NCBI GenBank assembly: GCA_002245135.1
Contig: NGBS01000316.1
Coordinates: forward strand, 1-64,000
From: Proteromonas lacertae
Taxonomy: Eukaryota; Sar; Bigyra; Opalinata; Proteromonadidae
DNA: 64,000 nt
Direction: 5' to 3'
The notes under the pieces are model-generated. The model saw only the letters and a list, made by a program, of their open reading frames with translations. It was not told the DNA's origin and did not search any database. Positions 48,212-60,472 of this stretch are shown here, piece after piece (the first letter of the stretch is position 1; every line of letters begins with the position of its first letter). A program made the position numbers and the translations under genes.

Positions 48212-50845
48212 ATGTTTTTTTCTTTTATATTTGCTCTATTAATAAGTTATACAGCTCTTTGTCAAGATTATGTATTTCCCAAGTATCCAGCAATGCAAAG
48301 TAAGAAATTTTAGATTATAATTTTTAGTTAATTGGTCATTTAACCTAGGTCATGATGGATGGATCAATTTACCTTATGATAAATCTGGAATTGCTTTATC
48401 TTATAAGATTGGATTTTTAAGAGGAGATATATTAAACTTAACTCCATATTTCGAATCACCGCCATTTGAAATGATCGAGCCATATCCAGCATCTATTGCA
48501 ATTCGTATGAGTTATTCTGTTGGAGCAAATGTAACACAAGGTCAATTAGATATTCAAATTGATCCTAATGATGTTAACAAAACACTAAGTTATCAATTTC
48601 CAATAAATCCTGATGGAGATTTCCATCTATATACAATACCGTTAGAATATAGTGGTCCATTTTATAAGTTGAGGTTTTATCCTGCCATTAAAACAAATGA
48701 TAAGTATAATGATTTATTTATTTATTGTATTGAAATAGTGATGGCCCATCTCCCAATCAAATGATATATATTGATTTTGTTACAGTATATAGAAATCCAG
48801 TAATAGAGCATGTAGAAGGATGTTCAAATAATAGAACAATAGTAATAAGTGACAATAACACGTTTGATGATGGATTTGATGATCAAAAAATAGCAGGAAA
48901 TTACACACGAACTTACAATTGTTTAAGAACAGGTGGAGAAGTAATAACCATAAAAGGTAAATATTTGGGTAATGAAAATAGTCGAGTTTTGCTTGGTGAT
49001 TATGAATGTAAGAATGTAGTGACATTAGTGGCTGATGAAATAATACAATGTACTGTTCCACCAGGTATTGGTGAGAATTTAACAGTGAAAGTATTAAATG
49101 GCGAAGATTATGATGTGATTGGAAATATAACAAAAGGATTTTCATATCAACATGAGATTCTAAATTTAACTAAACCTTTGATATTTAATATTAATTCAAG
49201 AGCTGTTGATGTGAAATGGGAATATGGATCATATTATGAAAATGTATATATATAATATATTATTATGTTTTATTATAGTTGGCTACAACTGGATATAAGA
49301 TTCATTATGAAGAAATGGAAAAAACAGATGAATGTTTTGAATTAACAAAATACTTCTATCAACCTGTTCCTGATACTGAAAAAGAAAATTGTAAAAGATT
49401 AAAAGGAGGAGATATTAGTGATATTATAGTAACAAATGTAACACAAACAACAATCACTAATTTAAAAGAAGATACAATTTATTATTTATCGATATATTCA
49501 ATATCTGAAGATCAAACGTTTAGTAATATCACATTCTTTGGTGATTTATATAATCATAGAAAATTAGGAGATTCTCCAGTATTTGGATATGAATCAAATC
49601 CAATATACTTTAAGACATTGTTATGGGATATAAACTATAATAATTTCACAGCAAATAATACAATGAATTATGGAAGTTTAGATGAAAGAAATATCAAAGG
49701 AATATTGGAAGATATAGGTGGAAGTGGTAATTATGGTTTAATCTTGATTGGTGATAGTCAAATAGAGAATTGTAATGATTCAAGCACTTGTTGTGATGAT
49801 TATGATGAAAGTACAAAAACATGTAAATATATGTGTGGTAAGAATGGATTAGTTGGAAGAAAATCATACGATTTAACCAGTTCATATGATAATCAATATG
49901 GAGACAATGAAACTTTATATAATTTCTTACATTATAATGGTTTATTAGTTGGTAATTCTGAAATATTTCCTCAAGAACCAATGAGACAATGTGGTACAAC
50001 ATTGAGACTTACGACAAATACTTCGTTTCAAAATGGAATTGTTTATTATAACCAAAAAGTTCATATTCGTGAAGGTTTTGAAACAGATTTTACATTCAAA
50101 ATACATAGTAATTCTAATAATTGTAGAGCTCAGAATGGAATAAATACATTTTGTAGAAATCAACCAGGTGATGGATTTACATTTATTATTCAAAATAGTG
50201 ATAATAAATTCGTTAAAAGTGGTAAAAGATATAACAATTTGGGCTATGAAGGTATTAATAACTCAATAGTCATTGAATTTGATACAAATTATAACGATGA
50301 AGATTTAGATCCATATGAAAATCATATATCTGTTCATACAAATGGTATTTATGCTAATACAGCTAATCATACAGCTTCAGTTGGTTTTACAACGAAGATT
50401 CCAGAATTAACACAAAATATACATCATGTGTTTATTAAATACAAATCACAAGTATCAAAATTTGATGAGGATATAATTTATAATGATAATTTTATGTCTA
50501 ATTCGAAGATAATGGAGTTTTTAGAAGGTGGAGATTATGAGAATGGTGGAAATCCTACTTTTTATGATGGAATGGGATTATTAACAATGTATTATATTAA
50601 TTTTTATTATTTTGTAGTGCTATTGATAATGAACTTGATCCTGTGCTTATTATACCAATTAATATAGAAAGAACAATTAATTTAGATAATGGAAAAGCAT
50701 ATGTTGGTTTTACTGCCTCAACTAGTCCCAAGTTTTATGAAGTATTTCTTTATTTGTTTATATATATTTATTTATTTAGACACATGATATTCTTGATTGG
50801 CATTTTAGATCTACTCGTTACAGCCTTCCTTATTATGAAAATTAA
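48212..50845 (+). CDS. Secreted IPT/TIG plus L-type-lectin protein
   Basis: MFFSFIFALLISYTALCQ is a clear signal peptide. Exons are joined by ~30-50-nt introns (after YPAMQ, after KTND, near 49243-49278, 50590-50618 and 50740-50780). The order is: an N-terminal beta region; an IPT/TIG domain (GGEVITIKGKYLG ... IIQCTVPPGIG); an FN3-like domain (VDVKWEYGSYYEN ... TITNLKEDTIYYLSIYS); a Cys-rich bridge (CNDSSTCCDDYDESTKTC); then a legume/L-type lectin fold with PGDGFTFIIQNSD, NSIVIEFDTNYND, ENHISVHTNG, AYVGFTAST and ILDWHFR. The Asp-Thr-Asn cluster corresponds to the Ca/sugar-binding loop of L-type lectins. There is no transmembrane segment or GPI signal, so it is probably secreted. Many N-glycosylation sites are present. 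Confidence 0.82.
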
Positions 50846-50959
50846 TAAATCTATCCATATTAATTAATTTATTTTGAATTATATATATTTAAATATATTG
50901 TATTGCTTATAAAAAAGAAAAGAAAAGAATTAGGAAACGATCAAAATTTTAAGAACAAT

Positions 50960-51722
50960 ATGAATTTTGAAGAAAATAAAAGCAAATGTATGGAATTGAT
51001 GAGTAAAAGAGATAACATAGAGCAGAGAATCACATTTTTAACATCTTTTCTAACATCACCGGGTATATCAACTAAATCTGATATTTAGGACCAAACGGTG
51101 AACCTCCTCCAGGAATTAAAGAAAGTTTGGTTGATAAAGAAGGGTATCCAAGAGCAGATCTTGATTTATATGATGTATTCTATTTTTCTATTAATATTTC
51201 AGATAAGAGAAAAAAGACATGAACTAAATTGCTTGCAACATGACTACTTGGAGATAATGAAACAAATAGAAATATTATTACAAAAAGTATCTCATTCTGT
51301 GTTTAAATAAATATAGATTTATCCTACATCATCAGATAATAAAGAAAGCAATATACCAAATGCACCATCCATTGATAAATTGTCTATTTCAAAAAGCAAC
51401 ATGGAAGAGGATCTTCAACCTTTTGCTAAAATTGATGAAGTGATGGAAAAATCACCAGCAGAAAAATGTGGGTTGAAAATAGGTGATAAATTATTAAAAT
51501 TTGGATCAGTGACATACAAAAATCATAGAAATCTACAGGCAGTAGCTGATGTTGTGATGAATAATTTGAATAATAAAGTAAATGTGATTGTAAAAAGGGA
51601 AGGAATGACTGAAAATATGCTTTTAGACTTAATTCCACAAATCTGGGATGGAAAAGGTTATTTGGGGTATATTCTTACGAATTTCATATATTTTTAATAG
51701 CTGTCACTTGGTTCCTGCTTAG
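50960..51722 (+). CDS. PSMD9: 26S proteasome regulatory-particle chaperone PSMD9/Nas2
   Basis: It is an assembly chaperone for the Rpt4-Rpt5 module of the 19S base. The start is MNFEENKSKCMELMSKRDN. Five exons with introns of ~26-34 nt join to GPNGEPPPGIKESLVDKEGY, then PRADLDLYD, IREKRHELNCLQHDYLEIMK (matching human 'VR.ARH.I.CLQNDH...MKQ') and the PDZ domain (FAKIDEVMEKSPAEKCGLKI, GDKLLKFGSV, NVIVKREGM). The last intron (GTATATTC...TAATAG) leads to the C-terminal end LGCHLVPA, equivalent to human LLGCNIIP. About 215 residues, normal size. The gene follows the lectin gene in the same orientation with 114 bp between them. Confidence 0.93.
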
Positions 51723-51883
51723 AAGATGCATTTTCGTTAATTATTTATTATTATTATACTGTTTTGAATGAGTAAAAAATAACCAACAGAAAATTTGAAC
51801 ATGGTGTATAAAAACAACGAAAATTTCATTCCAAAAATGACAAACATTTTGAAACGACACTCATTTTAATATTTCTTTTATTT

Positions 51884-53051
51884 ATGAATAGTTTGTTATC
51901 TTTGCCAATAGACTCAGAAAATATGTATGATTTTCTATTAATATTGAAAATTAGAAATAATAACGATGTTTTTATACCAGATCTTCCTAGTAAAAGGCCA
52001 GCTAGATCTCTACAGTATATATTTAAAATGTAATATTTATTATAGCAATAATGATAATGAAAATGATTATTCTATACTAACGAAAGCAAGTATTTCAGTT
52101 TTTCTTACTCTATTCTAGCTACAAGGGGAAGCAGTTGTTCTGTAACAACATTAAATGAAATGTATAATATAAAAGAAGAAGAGAATTCTTACAGTGGAAC
52201 TGGAAGAGTTTTGAAGAAATCAAGGTCTCAGCCATTATTAGCTCCATTAGTCAATAGTCCAAGACCAGAACCAACTATTTCAGCAGAAGATAAAAAGAAA
52301 CAAAAGTATAATAGTGTTTAATTTATAATTATTAAATAGATTGGTAAGGAATAGGGCTGCAGCTAGACTCAGAAGAATAAAACAGAAGACATTAACAGAG
52401 AGTTTGGAGAGGGAAATAAAAAAGATAGAAGAAACAATACAGATATTGAATTTAGCAGTATTTTTATTAATTTAGATATATAATGTATTTAGAATATAAA
52501 AGAAACAGATTTAGCATTTTCACTAAAAGAGATAAATACAATGAATTATCCAAATATAGCTACTCATTCATTAAGAACTGAAGAAATCAAATTTAATTTA
52601 AAAGAATTGAACAATGAAATAATATCGTTAAAATCGAATATAAATGATATGGTTTTATTGCCTATATCACAAACTCAAACGGAATATCTCACCAATCCTT
52701 TATTTTTAGATTTGTGTAATGTATTGAAATTAACACCACAACAAGTGAATGAATTACAAGTATATTTATTATTATTAACATAATATATGTATATAGAGTA
52801 TATTACCTTTATGTATGTCATATCAAAGAGATTTTTCACATTTGAAGAGTATAGTGGATAATATAAACACTTCATTAGCTGATAGTGAGATACTATCGTT
52901 AATTGAAGATCTGAATGAATCATTTAGAAGCACTCTAAGTGATGATCAAGTTACAAAGTATTTTAATTTCCTTAATCGTAATGAGAGTATGATTAGATCT
53001 TTATTGATCAATCCACCAATCTCTATTCGTCCTAATTTTGTTTTTACATAA
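51884..53051 (+). CDS. bZIP transcription factor
   Basis: Six or seven exons with short introns; start MNSLLSLPIDSENMYDFLLI. After a Ser/Pro/Asn-rich N-terminal region (LKKSRSQPLLAPLVNSPRPE) comes a canonical basic region, KLVRNRAAARLRRIKQK, with the N-x7-R signature. A heptad region follows (LEREIKKIEETIQILNLA and onward), shortened compared with classical zippers and split by an intron. The C-terminal ~190 residues are helical (NPLFLDLCNVLKLTPQQVNE; MSYQRDFSHLKSIVDNIN), faintly like the regulatory helices behind plant TGA-type bZIPs, but I would not press this. Nuclear DNA binding as a dimer is expected. The 3' end converges on CCDC12 with 82 bp between them. Confidence 0.8.
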
Positions 53052-53132
53052 CTAATTATTTAATTTTCTTGAATGTTAGTTGGTATTTTGTAATAATAAC
53101 AGTAAAAAATCAATAATAATATAACACATAAA

Positions 53133-53564
53133 TTAATTTTCATTTTCTTCTTCGCTATCTTCCTCTTCTTCCTCTTCTTCTTCATCATCTGATTCTAGTG
53201 CCTGCTTTTCTCTAATATAATCTATAATTGCTTTTTGTGTTTGTCTTTCAAGCTTCTTTAGTTTACTTTCAATATCCCTCTTTAAATCTGCATCTGGCTT
53301 CAGTGGAACTATATTCAATTTCCTGTGCTATATATAATAATAATAAATCATTAATACTTTTGGAATATCTATAACTGGTTCATCTACTTTCACTTCAGCT
53401 GGTTCTATTTCAAATTTCTTTAAATCACTATCGGCTGGCTTATAATTTCGGAATACAATCTTTCTAATAGAATATTAGAATAATAAATACTTTTTAGGAG
53501 GAGCATTTTGTTGGGGTGATGTGGAATGTAATCTTTTCATTGATTCACTTTCATTGTTAGACAT
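53133..53564 (-). CDS. CCDC12: CCDC12/Cwf18-like spliceosome component
   Basis: A small protein of the activated (NTC-related) spliceosome. Three exons: MSNNESESMKRLHSTSPQQN; then after a 27-nt intron IVFRNYKPADSDLKKFEIEP; then after another short intron RKLNIVPLKPDADLKRDIES and KLKKLERQTQKAIIDYIREK. This matches human CCDC12 (LRFRNYxPxDEDLKK ... PRKPDWDLKRD...KLEKLxKRTQRAI.ELIRE). An acidic tail of Asp/Glu follows. About 125 residues, slightly shorter than human. It is divergent from the next gene with a 142-bp gap. Confidence 0.9.
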
Positions 53565-53706
53565 TATTTGCAATAATACTATATTAACTGGATTATAAAG
53601 GACAGATAATGAGATAAATCAAAAATGAATATTATTTTCAAAATAGAATTTTTATTTAAATAGACTTTTTATATACTTTTTATAAAAATATATTTTATCA
53701 GTTAGT

Positions 53707-54515
53707 ATGTCATCTGAAGATGTATTAAGTATAGATATATAATCTTTATTTGTTTTTATTGTTATAGAAAAGGAAAATGAGCAATCAAAATCGTCAAATG
53801 CAATAATCTTGCAGGAAGCGTTGAATAAAGTAGAAAAACCATTAGTATAGTTATGTTTTTATTTAATATTAGGTTTCACATAGTAAGAAATCATCAAAAG
53901 CATTACACATTTTTTCAACTTTACTAAAAACACATTTAAAAGAAACTACATCATCTCAATTCTTTAAAATTATTAAAATTATTATTGATGATAAAGAAAT
54001 ATTGGAAAATGATGATTATTTGAACGAGATTAAGCAAATGTATGAAGAATTTGATAAAAACAAAGAATTATTTAAACCAAATGATCGAGAATATATAGAA
54101 CAGTCAAAATATTTATCTTTATGTTTTGAAAAATTATATACTGACGATTCATTTGAATTTAGTCCAGAAATAAAGAAATATATAACATTACTATCAAATA
54201 TTAAAAGAAGAAAATCCAATTCAGTATTTAAAAGAAAGAACAATTCAAAGAATACTGAATTTCTTTATTAAGAAAATACGAACAATGTGGTTAAGAGATT
54301 GGTTAGATGTTTGTCTAAAGAAGTGTTATGAAAATGAAAAGTATTTGACAAAGTATATTGTATTCTAATAATTATTTAATAGAGAAACAAATGAAATGTG
54401 TTTAGAATTAAATAATGAACTTACCACTTTAAAAACAGCTGATAGAGCAATGAAAAGAGCTGATAATGGAGATAGTAATAAAGATAATAGGAAGAAAGTA
54501 AAAATGATGTTTTGA
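53707..54515 (+). CDS. Hypothetical helical protein
   Basis: The start is MSSEDVL. Introns fall near 53728-53769, 53849-53876 and 54350-54380. A further intron with an unusual TTAAG acceptor (about 54222-54270) is needed to join the main exon to the last coding part (MWLRDWLDVCLKKCYENEKY and on to TGA); otherwise the gene stops at 54271. The middle is helical (KALHIFSTLLKTHLKETTSS, FEFSPEIKKYITLLSNI), followed by a Lys/Arg-rich stretch and a Lys-rich end. The helical block is loosely reminiscent of TFIIS N-terminal/LW-type bundles, but no key residues convince me. It shares a promoter region with CCDC12. Confidence 0.55.
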
Positions 54516-54610
54516 TAATTTTATAATTTAGTTAATTCTTTCTGTTTGTTTTATATATTGAAAAATAAAAAATGAAATTGAAAAAAATTGGTTAAACAAT
54601 TGATAATGAT

Positions 54611-55149
54611 CTATTTATATTCTATAAACACTTTTTTAAACACATTCTCATAAAATCGATGATAATAATCATTTGGATTTAATGAAGATATATCATAATG
54701 ATTATAGAAAAGAAATAAATTCTTAAATTGAGATTCAAATGCCTTTTTAACTGTCCATTTTTGAAACACATCAATAATACCATATACATACAATTTACCA
54801 TCAACATCAAGACAAACATTCTTTTTTAAATCTTCAGGAATATCAGCCATTGTCAAGGGATTCTTTGGTATACATAATAACAAACTATAATCCATTATAT
54901 TATGGTTAAACAGGAATTTTATATCTGATAATATTATTTTCTTAATTTCATTATACACTTCTCTTGTTACTATTACAGCACCAGTATAATCATTATCTTT
55001 TAATCCTTCTGTTAATTCAATACCTTTAGGAGATAATTCTTCATTCTTTATTAACAATTCCTGATTTAAAGCATTATCTTCTAAATCTATAAATACACTT
55101 GGTCTTGATTCAGTTCTACCACGATTTACTGCTGATCCCTATTATAAAC

Positions 55150-55180
<31 letters not shown>

Positions 55181-57035
55181 ATTTAAATAAATACTTTTAA
55201 ATCAAATCTAATAAAATCGTCTTTATTTGGTGTAAGATTCTTCATTACTATTAAATATATTTTCACTCTTGACCAAGGTAATATTCCTTTTAATGATAAT
55301 GAATAACATCCATAAAATTCAGGTAAAAGTGTATTTTTATTATTATTATAGATATATTCCAAATAATCAGGTAAAATACCTCTAATTGCATCATATTCTC
55401 CCCGACTTACTGTTTTGATAATATATCTGCCATTGTCAGTTGAAAAGAATATTGCACCACTTCGTCTTGCAGTGACATTGATTAAATTTACATTTACATT
55501 CTAAATAATAATAATAATAATATATGTATATATATACACTTAGTGATTCATAATAAATATCATTCTCATTCAGTCTAGTTCTAACATATTGAAATGCTTC
55601 TATGAAATGTTCAGTTACAACCACAGTATCACTAAAATACATTACATCTGAATTAATAACATGATTTTTATATATATGATGTTGAGGTGGAACAGGACTG
55701 ATTGGTTTAGAATGAATAGAACTGAAATAAGTATTATGACATTTCTATTATATATAGAGTAATATATATAAGCTAAATATACTTGCATGCCTTCTAATAA
55801 TATAGAAATCAATTGCCTTTGTATTTCAGCAATGATGTTTATATCATTAGCAGGTAATTGTGGAAATGTTCCATCATTCTTACTAGAATTATGATCATCA
55901 TCAAAATTAACATAACTCTATAAATACAAATATATAAATAAGCAAATTAAATATACTTTTCTTCTATAATACCATAATGTCACTAGTGGTTTAATTCCAT
56001 AAGTTAAATTAAATAAATAAAAGAAAGGATTATTATATTGATCTAAATTCAATATTTCTGAAAATATTATCAACATTATCACTTCTAATACAGTTATAAA
56101 CCATAAAATTGCACTAACTAAGAAATATCTACCAGTATGAAATGATAAATGATTGTAGATATTTTGCATATTCTATTTATTTATTATTTTGATAAATATA
56201 TGTATGATTATAATCATACACTTGTTTTATTATATTCTTTTATATACTTAAAATATCTTGTTACAGATAATGTGCAATATAGACAGAATGAAAATACAAG
56301 GAAAAATGGAGTTAGTATATAAATCAATCCTCCTCTATATAATTAAGAATAATTATAGAGTATTATACACAGAATGAACAGATTGTGAATTTGGCAAACC
56401 AATCCAACAGTATTTTGTATTTGACTCTCTGATTCCTTCTGTAAATACAATACTAATAATAAAATCGATAAAAAAGAAAAATCCATTAACTCTATTGAAA
56501 ATTATTAATAATAAATAAATATATGTTTAATACTTAAATGCTGAACTTCCAAAACTAGTAAAAGGATTACGAATTGTAATGAAATTAAAAAACATGAATG
56601 TGAAATATCCAGTAACAGAAAACAACAGAGAAAAATGAGATACAAATGCCAAAAATGATCCTAAATGTTAAATTGAATATTATACCAAAACCTCCAGAAC
56701 AACTACTTTCACTTGCTTCGTATATAATTGATACAATTGCAGACAAACCATAAATAAGATCAGCAACACTAAACAAATAGAAAATACATATAATACCATA
56801 TGCTGCTTATAAATTTATTTGTCTGAATATCTAAATTAGCTTTACTCACTCTGTTAATCCCAATACACAGGAAAACCAAAATATAGAAAGATCTAAGTAA
56901 ATTTAGTAATAACTCTGTATTTAATACAACGACAAAGCAAATAATACATAATACACAAGAGACATAATTCAATAAAAAATTAGAAAGTGTTTCATGCGAA
57001 AATTTTGGAACACCTAAGTGTTTAAAAAATGTCAA
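54611..57035 (-). CDS. GPCR fused to phosphatidylinositol-phosphate kinase (RpkA-like)
   Basis: A receptor kinase of the GPCR-PIPK family known from Dictyostelium (RpkA) and oomycetes; it couples a 7TM receptor to PIP kinase output at membranes. About ten exons with short introns. The N-terminal half has seven hydrophobic helices (LLNYVSCVLCIICFVVVL, VADLIYGLSAIVSIIYE, IFGICISFFSVVFCYWIF and others) with cAMP-receptor-like features. The C-terminal kinase has GRYIIKTVSRGEYDAI (catalytic Lys), YLIVMKNL, FIRFDLKGS, NIMDYSLLLCIP, YVYGIIDVFQKWTVKKAFES and YYHRFYENV, all PIP4K/5K landmarks in order. The start is not settled: the first in-frame codon seen is a TTG at 57035 and the ATG upstream meets a stop, so a further small 5' exon is likely. 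Confidence 0.83.
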
Positions 57036-57117
57036 TTTAACCTTATTTCATTATTCTACATATGTGTTTCAACAAATTAACCTACAATTATACACACTAT
57101 AAAAACAAAACGATAGT

Positions 57118-57587
57118 TTAATGACAACAATCACAATCAAAAGGACATAATGGAGTGTTACCACCTCTCCCAATTCCAAGTTGTGATGCTGAGTATATAG
57201 GCAAGCCAGAGTCACTGTCAAATCTTATTGGTTTTACTAAATAATAAAGATACAAAATAATACCATCATCATCATCATCGTTAGGAAAATTGTTATTATT
57301 TTGCTCATTAATCTTATTTTGCTTTTTTATTTTATTCTTTTTCTCTTCTTTCTCTTTCTTTTCTAAATCTTTATGTTTCTTCTCTTCTTTTGATTTATTA
57401 AATAAATCATTCACAAAATTAAACAATTTATTCTTTTCCTCTTTATTTAGTTTCTTTTCTAAACATGATACTTTATAATTGACTTACTCTGTTTTACATC
57501 AGCATAATTGCTTTTATTATGTTTTGATTTTATCTTTTCTCTGCTTTCATTTACTTCATTCTTCTCAGGCTTTGATTTTTTGCCCAT
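57118..57587 (-). CDS. DUF1764-family protein
   Basis: Three exons; start MGKKSKPEKNEVNESREKIK. A 29-nt intron (GTAAGT...GTTTAG) leads to a Lys/Glu-rich helix (KEEKNKLFNFVNDLFNKSKE), an Asn/Asp run, then a second short intron and the family signature SGLPIYSASQLGIGRGGNTP followed by LCPFDCDCCH. The C-terminal Gly-rich plus CPFDCDCC motif defines DUF1764 proteins, which are widespread in eukaryotes and whose role is poorly known. The cysteine cluster could bind metal. About 135 residues, typical size. Confidence 0.87.
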
Positions 57588-57698
57588 TTAAATTATTAAG
57601 CTTGATTTTGGCTTGATAAAAGTAAAGTAAATACAATGAATGATCATTTTTACAAACAGATAAACATAAAACAAAATAAGTACATACACATAATTACT

Positions 57699-58771
57699 TT
57701 ACAAAAATAGTAAACCATAAATTATATAAAATGTAGATAAAACAACTACTGCAATTGTCACGATTGTTACAACATCAGCATACTCTGACTCACCATTTGG
57801 AACTGACAGAAACTCTATCTTTTGATTATTTTCATTGTTGTTATATAATCTCCTTGATTGTCTTATACTTTTCTCTAACTGAGAATAATCACTTGGGAAT
57901 TCATCAACTTCATATACAGGAGGATATGTAAATGTATAAGTACTGTATTTACTACCATATTTAGCTTGAGAATATCTTAAATGAATTGGAATGGTTATAA
58001 CTTCTTCTTCCTTTTTGATTTCCACAAAATAATAAACCAAATGCTGAGTAGAATAGGTTATAGGTAATTCAACATCTATATATCTACTAGGTGTATATAT
58101 TTTACAGTTTTTATTGAAAATACAAAGATTCTTTACTTCATCTATATCAATATATAATCCTTCAGGAAGTATTATAGGAATTAAATAAAGTGTTATTTTA
58201 TTTATTTTAGATGTGATGTTTAAATTGTATTGTAAATGAAAACCTTCACCACTAATATAGTTAGTATAGGATATACTTTTACTATCAACTATATTAATCT
58301 GAGATTTGTTGTATTCTTGTTTATAAACTCCATCTGAATTTGCTTTATATAAAACTACATCTGATATTGGTGGAATAACAAATGATGATGTATTAATTGG
58401 TAAATGATATATACAAAATGAAGAATTTGTGTCAATTGATCTATAATAAGCAGGTTTCATTTCCATTTTATTAATTTGTATTAGATCTAGAAATGGTTTC
58501 ATTTCATCATTCATGTTTGAACAATTAGAACGATAATTATAGTAAATGACAAAACTTAATCCTAAAGAATGGTGTAATATTGGTAATTTGAACATTGATA
58601 TACCTACTTTATCATAAATTACAAACAGTTCCATCTAAATATAAATGAATTAATAAAACATACTGATTTGCTTAAATATAAAGAATCATGAATTTTAATT
58701 TCAGTTTCGTTAATAACACTAGCGTCACTAGTAAATACTATTGATAAAAAAATGAATAAAAAGAAGAACAT
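57699..58771 (-). CDS. PIGX: PIG-X-like subunit of GPI mannosyltransferase I
   Basis: An ER membrane partner of PIG-M that stabilises the enzyme adding the first mannose to GPI anchors. The first exon encodes a signal peptide (MFFFLFIFLSIVFTSDAS), and a 29-nt intron follows. The lumenal part shows the PIG-X/Pbn1 pattern: GEGFHLQYNLNI, LPEGLYIDIDEVKNLCIF, YIDVELPITYSTQHLVYYFV, then IPIHLRYSQAKYG and PPVYEVD. The C-terminal end is a single TM helix (VTIVTIAVVVLSTFYIIYGL) with almost no cytosolic tail. About 345 residues. Divergence from known PIG-X is high, as usual for this fast-evolving family, but the order of motifs is convincing. Confidence 0.8.
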
Positions 58772-58826
58772 TTTTCAAACCTAAAAATAAGTTTGACTTT
58801 TTTTCATATTTCTCGCTAATTAGAGT

Positions 58827-59062
58827 ATGAAAGTATTGATCACTGTAAAGGTATATATTTTATTAGCTGAACCAGTTACTGGACGTCTATTTAATCCTTT
58901 CAATCAATATATATTATATATTTTTTATTTATAGTTATTCACCACTACCACCATCTTCATCTGATACCTTAACCTACGAAGAAAAAAAACTTCGTAATGA
59001 AAGTTTAGTAGGTAAAAGGATCAGAGATGGTAGAAAAAGCCAAGGCAGAAAGAGAATAATTT
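58827..59062 (+). pseudogene. Possible small gene or gene remnant
   Basis: An ATG frame (MKVLITVK...) runs into a stop near 58935. A downstream frame reads YSPLPPSSSDTLTYEEKKLR, then ESLVGKRIRDGRKSQGRKRI and TAA. A GTATAT...TTATAG segment between them looks like an intron but does not restore the frame. The second part has coding character (Pro/Ser linker, basic helix). It may be the remnant of a longer gene; I recognise no family. Confidence 0.25.
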
Positions 59063-60472
59063 AATTTAAAAGTAGCTAGTGACATGGAACTAGCTGTAGA
59101 TATGTAGAGACATTACAAAATTAACATGTTTGGGCTAGTCCTATTTAATTTTTGTTAATGTTTCGTTTATTTGTGGTGATTCTAAACTATTATCTCAAAA
59201 TTAAAAATGTAATTTACATATAAAATAGTCCAAAAAAGTCAAAAAGTCATAATCAAGCTCAAATTTTATCATTACATAATTCATTTTCTTTAACTATCAA
59301 TAGTAAAGAGAGGGAGTTCATAAAAGCCTTTTGATTAAGAGAGAGCTAATTACCTCATCTTGTACTGTATAGAAGTTATTTGAGAATTTTGGATGAAAGT
59401 CTGATGTAGTTAAGAACAATGATCTTCTATTGCTTAAAACATTACTACTATCTTTAGGTTGCATTATGTATTATTAGATTGTAAGAAAAGTAAATGATAA
59501 AAATTTAGTAATAAATAGAATAGTTGTAGAGAAAGAATCATTGAGTATATACAAATATAGATATATAAACAAAAAAAGGATAAAAGTAAAAAAAAATCAA
59601 CTGTATATATTCATTCATCTCTATAAATGTAATGAACAATATTATTTTTTCATAACTAATTTCAATAAATATATGAAACTGTAATATTTATTATATAACA
59701 CTTTTTTGAGAAATACTTATTGAGGATGACAATATATAATGCAAATTGAGGACATTTGGTATATTCCTTGGACTTTATGATTATAATCTATGATTAGGAG
59801 GTTAGATGATATGCTCTGACGATTTGCTGTATTAACGACTTATTTGGAAGGTAATATTATGACTTGAATAGCTATTGAATCAAAAATCACTTCTCAGAAG
59901 AATTAGTTTGTCATGACAATGATAGAATCCACTAATATAATCAGTCTCATGTCTTCTTGTTGTATAGTGGATGTATATTAGTATATTATATATTTGATGG
60001 AATAGTTAATGGGTGAGGAAGTAATAAAAATAACCAATTGTGTTGATAATGGTTTGTTAATGTTTAATAAAGTCGAATATATGAGTAGTAGTTTTGATTA
60101 ACCAAACTTCATTATTGTCAACACACATGAGAAAAATATTGGTATTTATATTGGGTAATTTATATATATTTAGTTCTTTAATTATCTAATTATTACAATC
60201 CTGATATATTTATGTAATAAATACATTGTTTCTTAATCTTTTTAAAATTTTAGATGTAGATGGAATGAAATATGAAAGTAGAAATATAAATTTGAATAGC
60301 ACAATGTATATTTCATATGAATCAATGACATACATTTAATAGTATGTCATGATATATTAGAAAAAAATATACATGATAGATTAAACTTCAATCTTTCAAT
60401 GATTTTGTTCTTTCCTATCTATTTCATTATTATACAAACTAATTATCATCAATAAAATATTATAAAATATAT
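59063..60472. other. Gene-poor spacer
   Basis: 1.4 kb of AT-rich DNA with no frame, tRNA or repeat that I can support. It is the longest such gap in the host part of the window. Confidence 0.45.

Noticed and set aside
53707..54515. TFIIS/Elongin N-terminal domain protein
   Set aside because: The helical block is suggestive only; no conserved LW-domain residues can be pointed to.
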